A DNA stretch of 64,000 bases from Streptomyces sp. G-G2 (GTDB lineage Bacteria > Actinomycetota > Actinomycetes > Streptomycetales > Streptomycetaceae), in assembly GCF_030063135.1 (NCBI RefSeq), contig NZ_JASISO010000010.1, positions 87,876 through 151,875 of the forward strand, given 5' to 3'. Shown here piece after piece: positions 1 through 7,684 of this stretch (the stretch's first letter is position 1; every line of letters begins with the position of its first letter). The position numbers and the translations under genes are program-made. The notes beneath the pieces were generated by a model that did not search any database, had not been told where the DNA came from, and saw only the letters and a list, made by a program, of their open reading frames with translations.

Positions 1-263
1 TCGCCCGAGTCCAGCCGGGTGACCCCGCTGTGGGTGACGACGCGGTACGAGAACCCCGCGGGCAGGGCCAGCATCCCGGCCGGGTCCGGGACGAGCGGGC
101 CGTACCCGGGCTGCCCGGGGCGGCCCTGCGGGTCGTGGCGGGCGGTGTCGTCGGCGGCGAGGGCTCCCGGGGCGGTGGCCAGCGCCCCGACCGTACCGGT
201 GAGGGCGACGCCCGCTCCGGCGAGGACGGTACGGGCGGTGAAGTCTCTGCGGCTGAGCGGCAT
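1..263 (-). CDS. phoX: PhoX/DUF839-family secreted phosphatase, N-terminal fragment
   Basis: The gene runs leftward off the window edge, so only the first ~87 residues are visible. The protein begins MPLSRRDFTARTVLAGAG, a twin-arginine (SRRDF) signal followed by a hydrophobic Ala/Gly stretch ending near ALAAD, so Tat export is likely. The next residues (GYGPLVPDPAGMLALPAGFS, then YRVVTHSG) match from memory the start of Streptomyces PhoX/DUF839 proteins, which are Ca2+-dependent alkaline phosphatases or related propeller enzymes. The ATG has a good ribosome site, AGGAG, 6 nt upstream. Downstream domains and the active site are outside the window, so true PhoX versus another DUF839 member cannot be decided. 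Confidence 0.8.
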   Translation of the reverse strand, partial: MPLSRRDFTARTVLAGAGVALTGTVGALATAPGALAADDTARHDPQGRPGQPGYGPLVPDPAGMLALPAGFSYRVVTHSGVTRLDSG

Positions 264-498
264 CAATGCTCCTGAGCGGGGAGGGGTGCGGATCGTACGG
301 TCGGCGGGGCCAGACTCCCGCCCGCACGTGAACGGCGGCTGACTTCCCCGCCAAGAGGAATGGTCCCCTTGTCCCCGGCCGTTTGGCCGACTCACGCCCA
401 GGAACGGCGCGTTACGCCGCCCTTTACGCCGTACGGCGCACCCTCTCCCTCCACCGCCCTCCCGCCCTGCGCCCCCGCGCCCCCGCCCCGGGGCCTAC
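264..498. promoter_or_regulatory. phoX promoter region, otherwise empty
   Basis: This gap holds the leftward phoX promoter and the tail of the next gene's transcript. A -10-like TACGAT (minus strand, 292-297) lies about 30 nt from the phoX ATG. A single GTTCACG (minus strand, 327-333) resembles half of a PhoP-binding repeat unit, but no second unit stands at the expected 11-bp register. No coding potential was seen. Confidence 0.3.
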
Positions 499-2004
499 CT
501 ACGCGCCCGAGGACTGCCGTGAGCGCGCCTTGAACGCGGCCTTGCGGGCCTCCTTCGCGGACTTGCGGTCCGGGTGCAGGCGCCCCATCGCCTCCAGCAC
601 CTGGGCCGTCGCCGGGTGCTCCACCCGCCACGCCGTGGCGAAGAAACCGGTGTGATGAGCGGTCAGGCTCTCCATCAGCGCGGGCAGTTCGTCGGACTCG
701 CCGTCGTCGGCGAGCTGCGCGGCGATGGTGTCCACGGTCAGCCAGAACACCATGGCCTCGGAGGGCGCGGGGACGTCGCCCGTGCCGCGTTCGGCGAGCC
801 AGACGCGGGCGAGTCCGCCGAGTTCGGGGTCGTCCAGGACCGCGCGGACCACCGGTTCCGCGGCCGGTCCGGCGGTGGCGAGCGCCTGCTGGCAGCGCAG
901 TCGGCGCAGCGGGCCGCCCGCGTCCGCGCCGCGCGCGGCGGCGAGGAGGTCGGCGACGGCGGCGGGGAGTTCGCGGCCTTCGAACCACTGCTCGATCTCG
1001 GCCTGGGCGGCGTCCTCGGGGTAGCCCGCGACCGTGTCGAGCAGGGCGTCGGCGCCCTTGTCGGCGAGGTCACCGATGGCGGGGGCCTCGACCCCGGCCT
1101 CCAGCATGCGCGCGCGGATGCCGTAGAGGCCGAGGGGGGTCAGGCGGACCATTCCGTACCGGGAGACGTCCTCGTCGTCGGGCTCCGGGAGGAGCTCCTC
1201 GTCGTCGGCCTCGGCCATCAGCTCCTCGTCGACGGGCTTGAACTCGACCAGTCCGATGGGCTCCAGCTGCCGGAACTGGTCGTCCAGGCGCATCATCGCG
1301 TCCGAGACCTGCTCCAGGACCTCGTTGCTGGGCTCGGCCATGCCGTCGGGTACGACCATCGACGCGGCCAGCACGGGCAGCGGCACCGGACCCGCTCCGG
1401 CGCCGCCCTCGGCGACGGTGAGCAGGTACAGGTTGGCGAGGACCCCGTCGAGGAAGTCCGCCTCGCGCTGCGGGTTCCAGTCGAGCCGGGTGAAGTCGAT
1501 CTCGCCGCCCGCGTCCAGGGCTTCGACGAGGTCGTCCAGGTCGGGTACGGCGGCGTCCGCGAGGACCGCGTCCAGGGCGGCGAGCCACAGGTCCAGTACG
1601 TCGCCGGGCGCGCCGCCGGTCACCAGGGCGAGGTCGTCGCCCGGTCCGGCGACCCCGAAGGCCTCCGGCAGGCCGTCGTCCGCGACGACTTCCGCTCCCG
1701 GGTCCCCCGCTTCGATGTCCTCGGCGTCGGTGACCTCGATGAGGCCGGTGTCGACGGCCACCCGCCAGGCCTCGCCCGCGTACGCCGTCCCGTCCGCGTC
1801 GTCGGCGAGTCCGAGCAGCCGCGCCGCCTCGGGCAGCCGGTCGGCCAGGAGTTCCCCGCCGGGGCCGACCGGGGTTCCGGGGGTGGCCCAGCGGGCCAGC
1901 CGTACGGCGCGGGCGAACAGCGGTGCGACGAGGGCGTCGCGCGCCAGTTCCGCCTCGGAGTGCAGCCGGACCGGCGGCAACGTGGGATGCGCGTCAGCGG
2001 ACAT
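499..2004 (-). CDS. Conserved hypothetical acidic protein, 501 aa
   Basis: Function unknown. The protein is strongly acidic (stretches such as DEELMAEADDEELLPEPDDE) with a short basic C-terminus (KSAKEARKAAFKARSR). It has no signal peptide or membrane segment, so it should be cytoplasmic. A segment around residues 280-300, RYGMVRLTPLGLYGIRARML, has the look of a winged-helix recognition region, suggesting but not proving nucleic-acid or protein binding. The start ATG has AGGAG ~10 nt upstream. It lies between two genes for secreted phosphate-ester hydrolases, but nothing in the protein itself links it to phosphate. Codon use matches its neighbours. Confidence 0.75.
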   Translation of the reverse strand: MSADAHPTLPPVRLHSEAELARDALVAPLFARAVRLARWATPGTPVGPGGELLADRLPEAARLLGLADDADGTAYAGEAWRVAVDTGLIEVTDAEDIEAGDPGAEVVADDGLPEAFGVAGPGDDLALVTGGAPGDVLDLWLAALDAVLADAAVPDLDDLVEALDAGGEIDFTRLDWNPQREADFLDGVLANLYLLTVAEGGAGAGPVPLPVLAASMVVPDGMAEPSNEVLEQVSDAMMRLDDQFRQLEPIGLVEFKPVDEELMAEADDEELLPEPDDEDVSRYGMVRLTPLGLYGIRARMLEAGVEAPAIGDLADKGADALLDTVAGYPEDAAQAEIEQWFEGRELPAAVADLLAAARGADAGGPLRRLRCQQALATAGPAAEPVVRAVLDDPELGGLARVWLAERGTGDVPAPSEAMVFWLTVDTIAAQLADDGESDELPALMESLTAHHTGFFATAWRVEHPATAQVLEAMGRLHPDRKSAKEARKAAFKARSRQSSGA

Positions 2005-2193
2005 GGGGGTGGTTCTCCTCGCGTGAACTGTGTGAGAGCGCCCACCAGCGTAGACGTATCGGGGCGGCTCCCCCGGCTCCTCCGGGGTTCACCGGGGCCC
2101 GGCGCCTTTGGTTCATCCCACAGTCAGCCGCCGTATCCCCTGGAGGCCTTGACAACTTCGCTGGCCACCAACGAAATTGACGCGCGTAGATCT

Positions 2194-2220
2194 GTTCGGA
2201 ATCCCACCCGGATCCCGAAC
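2194..2220. promoter_or_regulatory. Near-perfect palindrome upstream of the secreted nuclease
   Basis: GTTCGGAATCC, five bases, then GGATCCCGAAC: the two 11-nt arms are inverted repeats with 10 of 11 matches. It sits ~50 bp before the nuclease ATG and 40 bp after a TTGACA-like element (2149-2154). That position suits an operator over the transcription start or a leader hairpin. Confidence 0.4.
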
Positions 2221-2271
2221 GGATCGCGCTGCCACTCCGCTTCGCCCACCCACACACCGGAGTTCCCGCCC

Positions 2272-4116
2272 ATGCGCTCTACGCATCCCCGTTCCGCCGC
2301 CGTCGCGGCCCTCGTGGCCACCGCTCTGGCCACCGGCCTGCTCGCCGGCTCAGCCGATGCCGCCGAAGGCGCCGCGGCCGCCGACCCGGTACGCATCCAC
2401 GACATCCAGGGCACCACCCGCATATCCCCTCTGAACGGCAAGCCGGTCGCCGATGTCGCGGGCATCGTGACGGGCGTGCGCACCTACGGTTCGCGCGGCT
2501 TCTGGATCCAGGACCCCGACGCGGACGACGACGCCGCCACCAGCGAGGGCGTCTTCGTCTTCACCAGCTCGGCGCCGACCGTCGCCGTCGGCGACGCGGT
2601 GAAGGTCTCGGGCACGGTCGGCGAGTACGTCCCCGGCGGCGCGGCCTCCGGCAACCAGTCGGTGACGCAGATCGCCAAGCCGGTCGTGACCGTGGTCTCC
2701 TCGGGCAACTCGCTGCCCGAGGCGGCCGTCCTCAACGAGTACTCGGTCCCGGCGGAGTACGCCCCGGCGGGCGACCCGGCCGCGGCGGGCAGCGTCAACG
2801 GCCTGACCCTGGACCCCTCGCGCTACGCCCTGGACTTCTACGAGTCGCTCGAGGGCATGAACGTGAAGATCGGCACCTCGCGCGTGGTCGGCGCCACCGA
2901 CCCGCACTCGGAGCTGTGGGTCACCGTGAAGGGCTGGGAGAACACCCTCAAGCGCGGTGGCACGCTCTACGGTTCGTACGAGTCCCAGAACACCGGCCGG
3001 ATCCAGGTCCAGCAGCTCGCCCCGGTCGCCACGCAGCCCTTCCCCGTGGCGAACGTCGGCGACAAGCTGACCGGGACCACCGAAGGTCCGCTGGACTTCA
3101 ACCAGTTCGGCGGCTACACGCTGGCGGCCCGCACCCTCGGCACGGTCAAGGCGGGCACCCTCGCCCCCGAGAAGACCAAGGCCCAGGCCGCCGACGAGCT
3201 GGCGGTGGCGACGTACAACGTCGAGAACCTCGACCCGACCGACCCGCAGACGAAGTTCGACAACCTGGCGAAGGCCGTCGTCGAGAACCTCGCCTCCCCC
3301 GACGTCGTGGCCCTGGAAGAGATCCAGGACAACAACGGGGCGAAGAACGACGGCACGGTCGACGCCGACCAGACGATCGCGAAGTTCACGGCGGCCATCT
3401 CCGCCGCGGGCGGCCCGGCCTACCAATGGCGCTCGATCAGCCCGGAGAACAACAAGGACGGCGGCGAGCCCGGCGGCAACATCCGCCAGGTCTTCCTCTT
3501 CAACCCGCTGCGCGTCTCCTTCACCGACCGCGCCGCGGGCGACGCGTTCACCGCGACCGGCGTGACCGCGGGCGAGAACGGCCAGGCGGCCCTGACCCAC
3601 TCCCCCGGCCGGATCGACCCGGCGAACCCGGCCTGGGTGGACAGCCGCAAGCCGCTGGCCGGGGAGTTCGTCTTCCACGGCAAGACGGTCTTCGTGATCG
3701 CCAACCATTTCGCCTCGAAGGGCGGCGACGAGGGCCTGACCTCGTCGCACCAGCCCCCGGTGCGCTCCTCGGAGGCCAAGCGGCTGCTCCAGGCGCAGTC
3801 CGTGAACGCCTTCGTCAAGAGCCTGCTGGCCACGCAGAAGGACGCGAAGGTGCTGGCCGTCGGTGACATCAACGACTTCGACTTCTCGGCGACCACGACC
3901 GCGCTGACGGACGGCGGGGCGCTGTACCCGGCGATCCAGTCGCTGCCGAAGGCGGAGCGCTACTCGTACGTGTACCAGGGCAACGCCCAGGTGCTGGACC
4001 AGATCCTGACCAGCCCGGCGATCAAGGCCTTCACCTACGACAGCGTGCACATCAACGCCGAGTTCGCCGCGCAGAACAGCGACCACGACCCGCAGGTGCT
4101 GCGCTTCCGCCCGTAA
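2272..4116 (+). CDS. Secreted endonuclease/exonuclease/phosphatase-family nuclease
   Basis: A 614-aa exported protein. Residues 1-30 form a Sec signal peptide (MRSTHPRSAAVAALVATALA, then cleavage after AGSADAA). Residues ~35-300 resemble the OB-fold region (VADVAGIVTGVRTYGSRGFW) seen before the catalytic part of ExeM/NucH-type extracellular nucleases. The EEP domain follows: ATYNVENLD, VVALEEIQD (metal-binding Glu), VIANHF (catalytic His), AVGDINDF (Asp/Asn) and a final NSDHDPQV (Asp-His), so the catalytic set is complete. The frame is open far upstream, but this ATG is the only start followed by a signal peptide. Likely role: degrading external DNA/RNA or other phosphodiesters. It is the second secreted phosphoester hydrolase near phoX. 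Confidence 0.85.
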   Translation: MRSTHPRSAAVAALVATALATGLLAGSADAAEGAAAADPVRIHDIQGTTRISPLNGKPVADVAGIVTGVRTYGSRGFWIQDPDADDDAATSEGVFVFTSSAPTVAVGDAVKVSGTVGEYVPGGAASGNQSVTQIAKPVVTVVSSGNSLPEAAVLNEYSVPAEYAPAGDPAAAGSVNGLTLDPSRYALDFYESLEGMNVKIGTSRVVGATDPHSELWVTVKGWENTLKRGGTLYGSYESQNTGRIQVQQLAPVATQPFPVANVGDKLTGTTEGPLDFNQFGGYTLAARTLGTVKAGTLAPEKTKAQAADELAVATYNVENLDPTDPQTKFDNLAKAVVENLASPDVVALEEIQDNNGAKNDGTVDADQTIAKFTAAISAAGGPAYQWRSISPENNKDGGEPGGNIRQVFLFNPLRVSFTDRAAGDAFTATGVTAGENGQAALTHSPGRIDPANPAWVDSRKPLAGEFVFHGKTVFVIANHFASKGGDEGLTSSHQPPVRSSEAKRLLQAQSVNAFVKSLLATQKDAKVLAVGDINDFDFSATTTALTDGGALYPAIQSLPKAERYSYVYQGNAQVLDQILTSPAIKAFTYDSVHINAEFAAQNSDHDPQVLRFRP

Positions 4117-4227
4117 TCCGGCGCGCGGCCCGTGCGCGGGCGGTGCGGGGGGGCACGGGGGGCACGGGGGGGGCCTTCCTCCCCGAGATCGGGACTTTCG
4201 GCCCTGGCGTGATCCTGGACACACCTC

Positions 4228-4257
4228 TACTCAATCCGCGATGTGTGGTGTTGAGTA
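4228..4257. promoter_or_regulatory. Inverted repeat upstream of small membrane protein gene
   Basis: TACTCAA (4228-4234) and TTGAGTA (4251-4257) form a 7-bp inverted repeat with a 16-nt gap, ending 42 bp before the next gene's start. It could be an operator with half-sites about two helical turns apart. The preceding bases (4117-4200) are a G-rich run after the nuclease stop. Confidence 0.25.
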
Positions 4258-4299
4258 TCTCCACGCCCGATCTTGTACCCCCCTTCGCTGGAGGACCGC

Positions 4300-4554
4300 G
4301 TGTTCCCCTCCATTTCCGTCGCCCAGGAAATCGGCGTCGCCGTCCTGCTCGTGGCCGCCTTCGTCTGGATGCTCGGTCTGGGCCACATGCTGTGGGACAG
4401 CCGCTTCCACGACGCCCAGCCAGGGGCCTTCGAAGGCCTGTCGGTCATCCCGGCCCAGCGGGGCTCCAGCGCGCACCCGCTGGAGAGCGTCGAACTGACC
4501 GAGGCGGAGCAGCAGGCCTTCGCGGGTCTGGTCCGCACGATCCCGCTGCACTGA
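4300..4554 (+). CDS. Small single-span membrane protein, 84 aa
   Basis: Unrecognised short protein. I start it at GTG because GGAGG lies 5 nt upstream; an in-frame ATG 27 nt earlier has no ribosome site. One clear transmembrane helix (EIGVAVLLVAAFVWMLGLGH) near residues 8-28 is followed by a soluble tail of ~55 residues ending in VRTIPLH. No catalytic motif is visible. It is followed by a strong bidirectional terminator, so it appears to be its own transcription unit. Confidence 0.6.
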   Translation: MFPSISVAQEIGVAVLLVAAFVWMLGLGHMLWDSRFHDAQPGAFEGLSVIPAQRGSSAHPLESVELTEAEQQAFAGLVRTIPLH

Positions 4555-4593
4555 CACCGCTGACGCCGCGGACTCACGCCGGCACACGCTGAT

Positions 4594-4638
4594 ACGACGA
4601 AGCCCGTCGGCCGCATTCCGGCCGACGGGCTTCGTCGT
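4594..4638. terminator. 19-bp perfect hairpin terminator
   Basis: The arms 4594-4612 and 4620-4638 are perfect inverted repeats (ACGACGAAGCCCGTCGGCC and its complement) with a 7-nt loop. It ends transcription of the small membrane protein gene and insulates the lipoprotein gene. Confidence 0.85.
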
Positions 4639-4721
4639 CCGCGGGTCTCGCTCGAAGCCGCTCCACCGCCAAGAGCTACTGTGCCTGTGCCCGAGAGGGA
4701 TCGATCGACGCAGGGGTGGGC

Positions 4722-5177
4722 ATGGCCAGTCGCAGGAATCAGCGATCACGAGCGCTCGGCACGCGGACTGCCCTGACATGCTCAGCCCTTTTCCTCGCGG
4801 CGGCTTGCGGTGTCCCCGAAGTCGACATCTCGACTGACGCGCTCGCGGGGAACTGGTCCAGCTCGGGCGGGGCTTCTGTTCAGTTCGAACCGGACGGGAC
4901 CTTCACGGCCAGCGGACTCGACAGGACCGACATCACGTCGCATTGCACTCAGCTCGGCGAGAGCGCCCGCGGCACCTGGGCCTTCGCCGACGACAGCAGC
5001 TCGACATCTGAGGTCAGGGCAGACCACGGCTGGCACGCCGACGCCACCTTCGAGGGCGTCCCCTGCGCACTGGACGTCGTCGTCTACGGCGATCCGGCAA
5101 GCCCCGTCGTCTGCTTCACCATGGACGTCTTTTCCGAATGCGATGTCCAGGACCATTTCCGTCACGCCCCTGAATGA
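4722..5177 (+). CDS. Putative secreted lipoprotein, unknown function, 151 aa
   Basis: The N-terminus has basic residues (MASRRNQRSR), a hydrophobic run and ALFLAAAC, a plausible though imperfect lipobox, so the mature protein is probably lipid-anchored at Cys-30. The mature part opens VDISTDALAGNWSSSGGASV, a pattern common in small beta-barrel lipoproteins ('gain a strand, glycine, tryptophan'). It has four further cysteines (SHC, VPC, VVC, SEC) that could form two disulfides. The ATG follows a weak AGGGGT ribosome site; an in-frame GTG two codons earlier is less likely. It lies between two hairpins as a single-gene unit. No family was recognised. Confidence 0.6.
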   Translation: MASRRNQRSRALGTRTALTCSALFLAAACGVPEVDISTDALAGNWSSSGGASVQFEPDGTFTASGLDRTDITSHCTQLGESARGTWAFADDSSSTSEVRADHGWHADATFEGVPCALDVVVYGDPASPVVCFTMDVFSECDVQDHFRHAPE

Positions 5178-5288
5178 GAAGCGGGACGCGTCCCCGAGGG
5201 CTGCTCCTGACCGATCCGGCGGGAGCTGCGGACCAGGTGTCGGGGCGGCAGGACGGGCGGTGGACCTCACGATCGCGCCACCACGAAG

Positions 5289-5332
5289 CGAGCGCCCTCC
5301 CGGGCCGTGGTGGGGCCGTGGGAGAGCGCTCG
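5289..5332. terminator. Hairpin between lipoprotein gene and dapD
   Basis: The 13-nt arms at 5289-5301 and 5320-5332 pair with one mismatch around an 18-nt loop, between two convergent genes, so it can serve both. Confidence 0.55.
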
Positions 5333-5390
5333 ATGGTGACCAGCGTTGACAACTGGCGCCCGCTCAGCCGCAGGTCAGGACTGCTGGGCT

Positions 5391-6371
5391 TCAGTTGTGG
5401 CTGTGCAGGACCTCGTTGAGGCCGCCCCAGACCGCGTTGTTCGGGCGGGCCTCGACGGCGCCGGTCACCGAGTTGCGGCGGAAGAGGATGTTGCTGGCGC
5501 CGGAAAGCTCCAGGGCCTTGACGATCTGGCCGTCCGGGAGGGTGACGCGGGTGCCCGCGGTCACGTAGAGGCCCGCCTCGACGACGCACTCGTCGCCCAA
5601 CGCGATGCCGACGCCCGCCTCGGCGCCGACCAGGGAGCGCTCGCCGATCGAGATGATCTGCTTGCCGCCACCGGACAGGGTGCCCATGGTGGAGGCACCG
5701 CCGCCGATGTCGGAGCCGTCGCCGACGACGACGCCCGCGGAGATCCGGCCCTCGACCATGGAGGTGCCGAGGGTGCCCGCGTTGAAGTTGACGAAGCCCT
5801 CGTGCATGACGGTGGTGCCCTCGGCGAGGTGCGCGCCGAGGCGGACGCGGTCGGCGTCGGCGATGCGTACGCCCTTGGGGGCGACGTAGTCGGTCATGCG
5901 CGGGAACTTGTCGATCGAGGTGACCTGGAGGTGCAGGCCCTCGGCGCGCGCGTTGAGGCGGACGGTCTCGACCTGGTCGACGGCGACCGGGCCGAGCGAG
6001 GTCCAGGCGACGTTGGCGAGGAGGCCGAAGACGCCGTCCAGGTTCTGGCCGTGCGGCTTGACCAGACGGTGGCTGAGCAGGTGCAGGCGCAGGTACGCGT
6101 CGTGCGCGTCCAGCGGCTTGTCGTCCAGGGACGAGATCACGGTGCGGACCGCTACGACCTCGACACCGCGGACCGCGTCCTTGCGGATCGCCTTCGGCGC
6201 GGCGGCGCCGAGCAGCTCGACGGCCTGCTCGGCGGTCAGGCGCTCGGTCCCGGCCGGGCCGGGGTCGGCGACCAGCTGGGGGGCGGGGAACCAGGTGTCG
6301 AGGACGGTGCCGTCGGCGGTGAGAGTGGCAAGTCCGGCGGCGACGGCGCCGGTGGTACGCGTAGCAGTCAT
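5391..6371 (-). CDS. dapD: 2,3,4,5-tetrahydropyridine-2,6-dicarboxylate N-succinyltransferase
   Basis: DapD succinylates tetrahydrodipicolinate in the lysine/meso-diaminopimelate pathway, which supplies both protein and peptidoglycan. The 326-aa protein has the actinobacterial DapD layout: an N-terminal domain of ~150 residues, then a left-handed beta-helix of hexapeptide repeats ([60 protein letters not shown]), and a C-terminal segment ([20 protein letters not shown]). The conserved GEGTTVMH-like stretch appears as [19 protein letters not shown] -10-like hexamer lies 6 nt before the ATG and there is no ribosome site, suggesting a leaderless mRNA. Confidence 0.93.
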   Translation of the reverse strand: MTATRTTGAVAAGLATLTADGTVLDTWFPAPQLVADPGPAGTERLTAEQAVELLGAAAPKAIRKDAVRGVEVVAVRTVISSLDDKPLDAHDAYLRLHLLSHRLVKPHGQNLDGVFGLLANVAWTSLGPVAVDQVETVRLNARAEGLHLQVTSIDKFPRMTDYVAPKGVRIADADRVRLGAHLAEGTTVMHEGFVNFNAGTLGTSMVEGRISAGVVVGDGSDIGGGASTMGTLSGGGKQIISIGERSLVGAEAGVGIALGDECVVEAGLYVTAGTRVTLPDGQIVKALELSGASNILFRRNSVTGAVEARPNNAVWGGLNEVLHSHN

Positions 6372-6377
6372 GCCCGA

Positions 6378-6383
6378 AACCTA
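6378..6383 (-). promoter_or_regulatory. -10 box of dapD (leaderless pattern)
   Basis: TAGGTT on the minus strand ends 6 nt before the dapD ATG, placing the transcription start at or next to the start codon. Confidence 0.45.
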
Positions 6384-6479
6384 ACCGGCGACCGCCCGCG
6401 GGAGCGAACCGGTCTCATGTGCCGGTCGCGGCGCGCGCCACGGAGCCGGCCGGGCACGGCGGCGTGCCGAGGCCAGCCC

Positions 6480-6675
6480 CGCCGACGCCCGACGCCCCCA
6501 CCGGGGCCCGCCCCCGCCCTCGCCGGCGCCCGACGCCCCCACCGGGGGCTCTCAGCCTCGCCGGCGTTTGAGGCGCCCCCGGAGGGCATGCGGGCCGCAC
6601 CCGCCCGGCCTGAGGAGCACACCCCGCGCGCCGCCGCGGGCCTCCGGCGGGCCCTCAAACGCCCGGGCAGGCTGA
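6480..6675. repeat. Streptomyces-type dispersed intergenic repeat (tandem plus inverted)
   Basis: This fills the 361-bp gap between dapD and the TetR gene. Two tandem units share a 20-nt core (6487-6506 and 6528-6547, start GCCCGACGCCCC). They are followed by CGCCGGCGTTTGAGGC, whose 22-nt arm (6552-6573) pairs with an inverted copy at 6653-6675. The GGCGTTTGAGG signature recurs as GGCGTTCGAGGCGC near 46.77 kb. I recognise this motif as a common intergenic repeat in Streptomyces. There is no convincing ORF here, and the stretch may end the TetR transcript. Confidence 0.65.
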
Positions 6676-6732
6676 AATTGCCCCAGCCTGGGCAGGCGGA
6701 AGGCGCCCCCGGGTGGAGCCCGGGCGGGCGGG

Positions 6733-7296
6733 CTACGGCGCCCCGCTGAGGATTCGCGTCAGGACGGTCCGGGCGTAGGCCTCGTCGTAGGCGGCGCCCG
6801 TCAGCAGGACCTGGAGGCCGATCCCGTCCAGCACCGCCACCAGCGCCCGCGCGGTCACCGCGTCGGTGCGTTCCGTCAGGGCCGCCGCCAGCGCCTCGCA
6901 CCACTGCGCGGCCACCGGCCGCAGCGCGGGCCGGCGCACGGCGGCCAGGTACAGCTCGTACTCCAGCTCCACCCGCCCCCGGTCCCCCGCCAGCGCCTCC
7001 CCCAGCACCCGGGCCAGCCCGGCCGCCAGGTCGCCCTCGGGGTCCGCCAGGGCGGGGCTGTCCGCGATGGCCCGGGCGAAGCCCTCGTTGGTCTGGCGCA
7101 GGGCCGCCACCAGCAGCTCGTCCAGGGTCTTGAAGTGGTAGGTGGTCGAGCCGAGCGGTACGTCCGCCGCCGCGGCCACGCTGCGGTGCGTCAGCCCCGC
7201 GATGCCCTTCTCGCCCACCACCCGGATCGCCGCGTCGATGATCCGCTGCCGCCGCTCGGGATCGTAACGGCGTACGCCCCCCGCGCCCGCGGGCAT
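6733..7296 (-). CDS. TetR-family repressor of the SMR efflux gene
   Basis: A 187-aa one-component regulator. The N-terminal helix-turn-helix is typical (RIIDAAIRVVGEKGIAGLTH, RSVAAAADVPLGSTTYHF), with a C-terminal ligand domain of ~130 residues. Its ATG overlaps the stop of the upstream SMR gene (TGATG), so the two are translationally coupled and co-transcribed from the promoter before the pump gene. The natural reading is that it represses its own operon until a pump substrate binds. Two palindromes at that promoter are the probable operators. The ligand is unknown; a cationic drug is a guess from the SMR family. Confidence 0.85.
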   Translation of the reverse strand: MPAGAGGVRRYDPERRQRIIDAAIRVVGEKGIAGLTHRSVAAAADVPLGSTTYHFKTLDELLVAALRQTNEGFARAIADSPALADPEGDLAAGLARVLGEALAGDRGRVELEYELYLAAVRRPALRPVAAQWCEALAAALTERTDAVTARALVAVLDGIGLQVLLTGAAYDEAYARTVLTRILSGAP

Positions 7297-7628
7297 CAGT
7301 GCGCCCCGCCCATGTTCAGCAGGACCACCCCGCCGATGACCAGCGCGATCCCGGCGGTCTTGGCCGCGGTGGCGGGTTCGCCCAGAAAGACCATGCCGAT
7401 CGCGGCGATGGCCGCGGTGCCCACCCCGGCCCAGATCGCGTACGCCGTGCCGACCGACATCGACTTGAGCGTCTGCGCGAGCAGGGTGAAGGCGATGGCG
7501 TACCCGAGGAGGGTCCCCAGCGAGGGCCACAGTGTGGTGAACCCGTCGCTGTACTTCATGGCGGTGGTGCCGGCCACCTCGGCGGCGATGGCGGCGGCGA
7601 GCAGCACGCAGGGCATGGGGACCGGCAT
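7296..7628 (-). CDS. Small multidrug resistance (SMR/EmrE-type) transporter
   Basis: A 110-aa inner-membrane protein with four predicted helices. It carries the SMR hallmark Glu in helix 1 (LLAAAIAAEVAGTTAMKYSD), the helix-2 pattern LGYAIAFTLLAQTLKSMSVG, and the conserved TAYAIWAGVGTA and VIGGVVLLNMGG. It should exchange protons for cationic compounds as a dimer. Three in-frame ATGs exist (7646, 7628, 7616). I choose 7628 because a TACCCT hexamer ends 7 nt upstream, as in other leaderless genes here; 7616 would give the classic ~106-aa length. It forms a two-gene operon with the TetR gene. Confidence 0.9.
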   Translation of the reverse strand: MPVPMPCVLLAAAIAAEVAGTTAMKYSDGFTTLWPSLGTLLGYAIAFTLLAQTLKSMSVGTAYAIWAGVGTAAIAAIGMVFLGEPATAAKTAGIALVIGGVVLLNMGGAH

Positions 7629-7645
7629 GTGTACGAGGGTACACA
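7628..7645. promoter_or_regulatory. TetR operator 1 at the SMR start
   Basis: TGTGTAC, four bases, GTACACA: a perfect 7-bp inverted repeat that covers the predicted -10 (TACCCT, minus strand 7641-7636) and the transcription/translation start of the SMR gene. Confidence 0.65.
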
Positions 7646-7649
7646 TCGT

Positions 7650-7667
7650 TGCGTACCCGCGTACACA
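7650..7667. promoter_or_regulatory. TetR operator 2, 22 bp upstream of operator 1
   Basis: TGCGTAC, four bases, GTACACA: the same palindrome with one mismatch, centred 22 bp (two helical turns) from operator 1 and over the expected -35 region. The pairing suggests two dimers bound on the same DNA face. Confidence 0.6.
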
Positions 7668-7684
7668 TCACCGGAACTCGATCG

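Noticed and set aside
2086..2118. Definite PhoP box upstream of the nuclease
   Set aside because: Only two words resemble the repeat unit and their 24-bp spacing does not fit the 11-bp register, so it is kept only as a weak finding.
574..2271. In-frame extension of the nuclease gene far upstream (an open frame from 574)
   Set aside because: The upstream part is the antisense of the 501-aa gene; only the ATG at 2272 gives a signal peptide and a normal family length.
7641..7646. ATG at 7646 as the SMR start
   Set aside because: It lies inside operator 1, has no good ribosome site, and adds residues not seen in the family.
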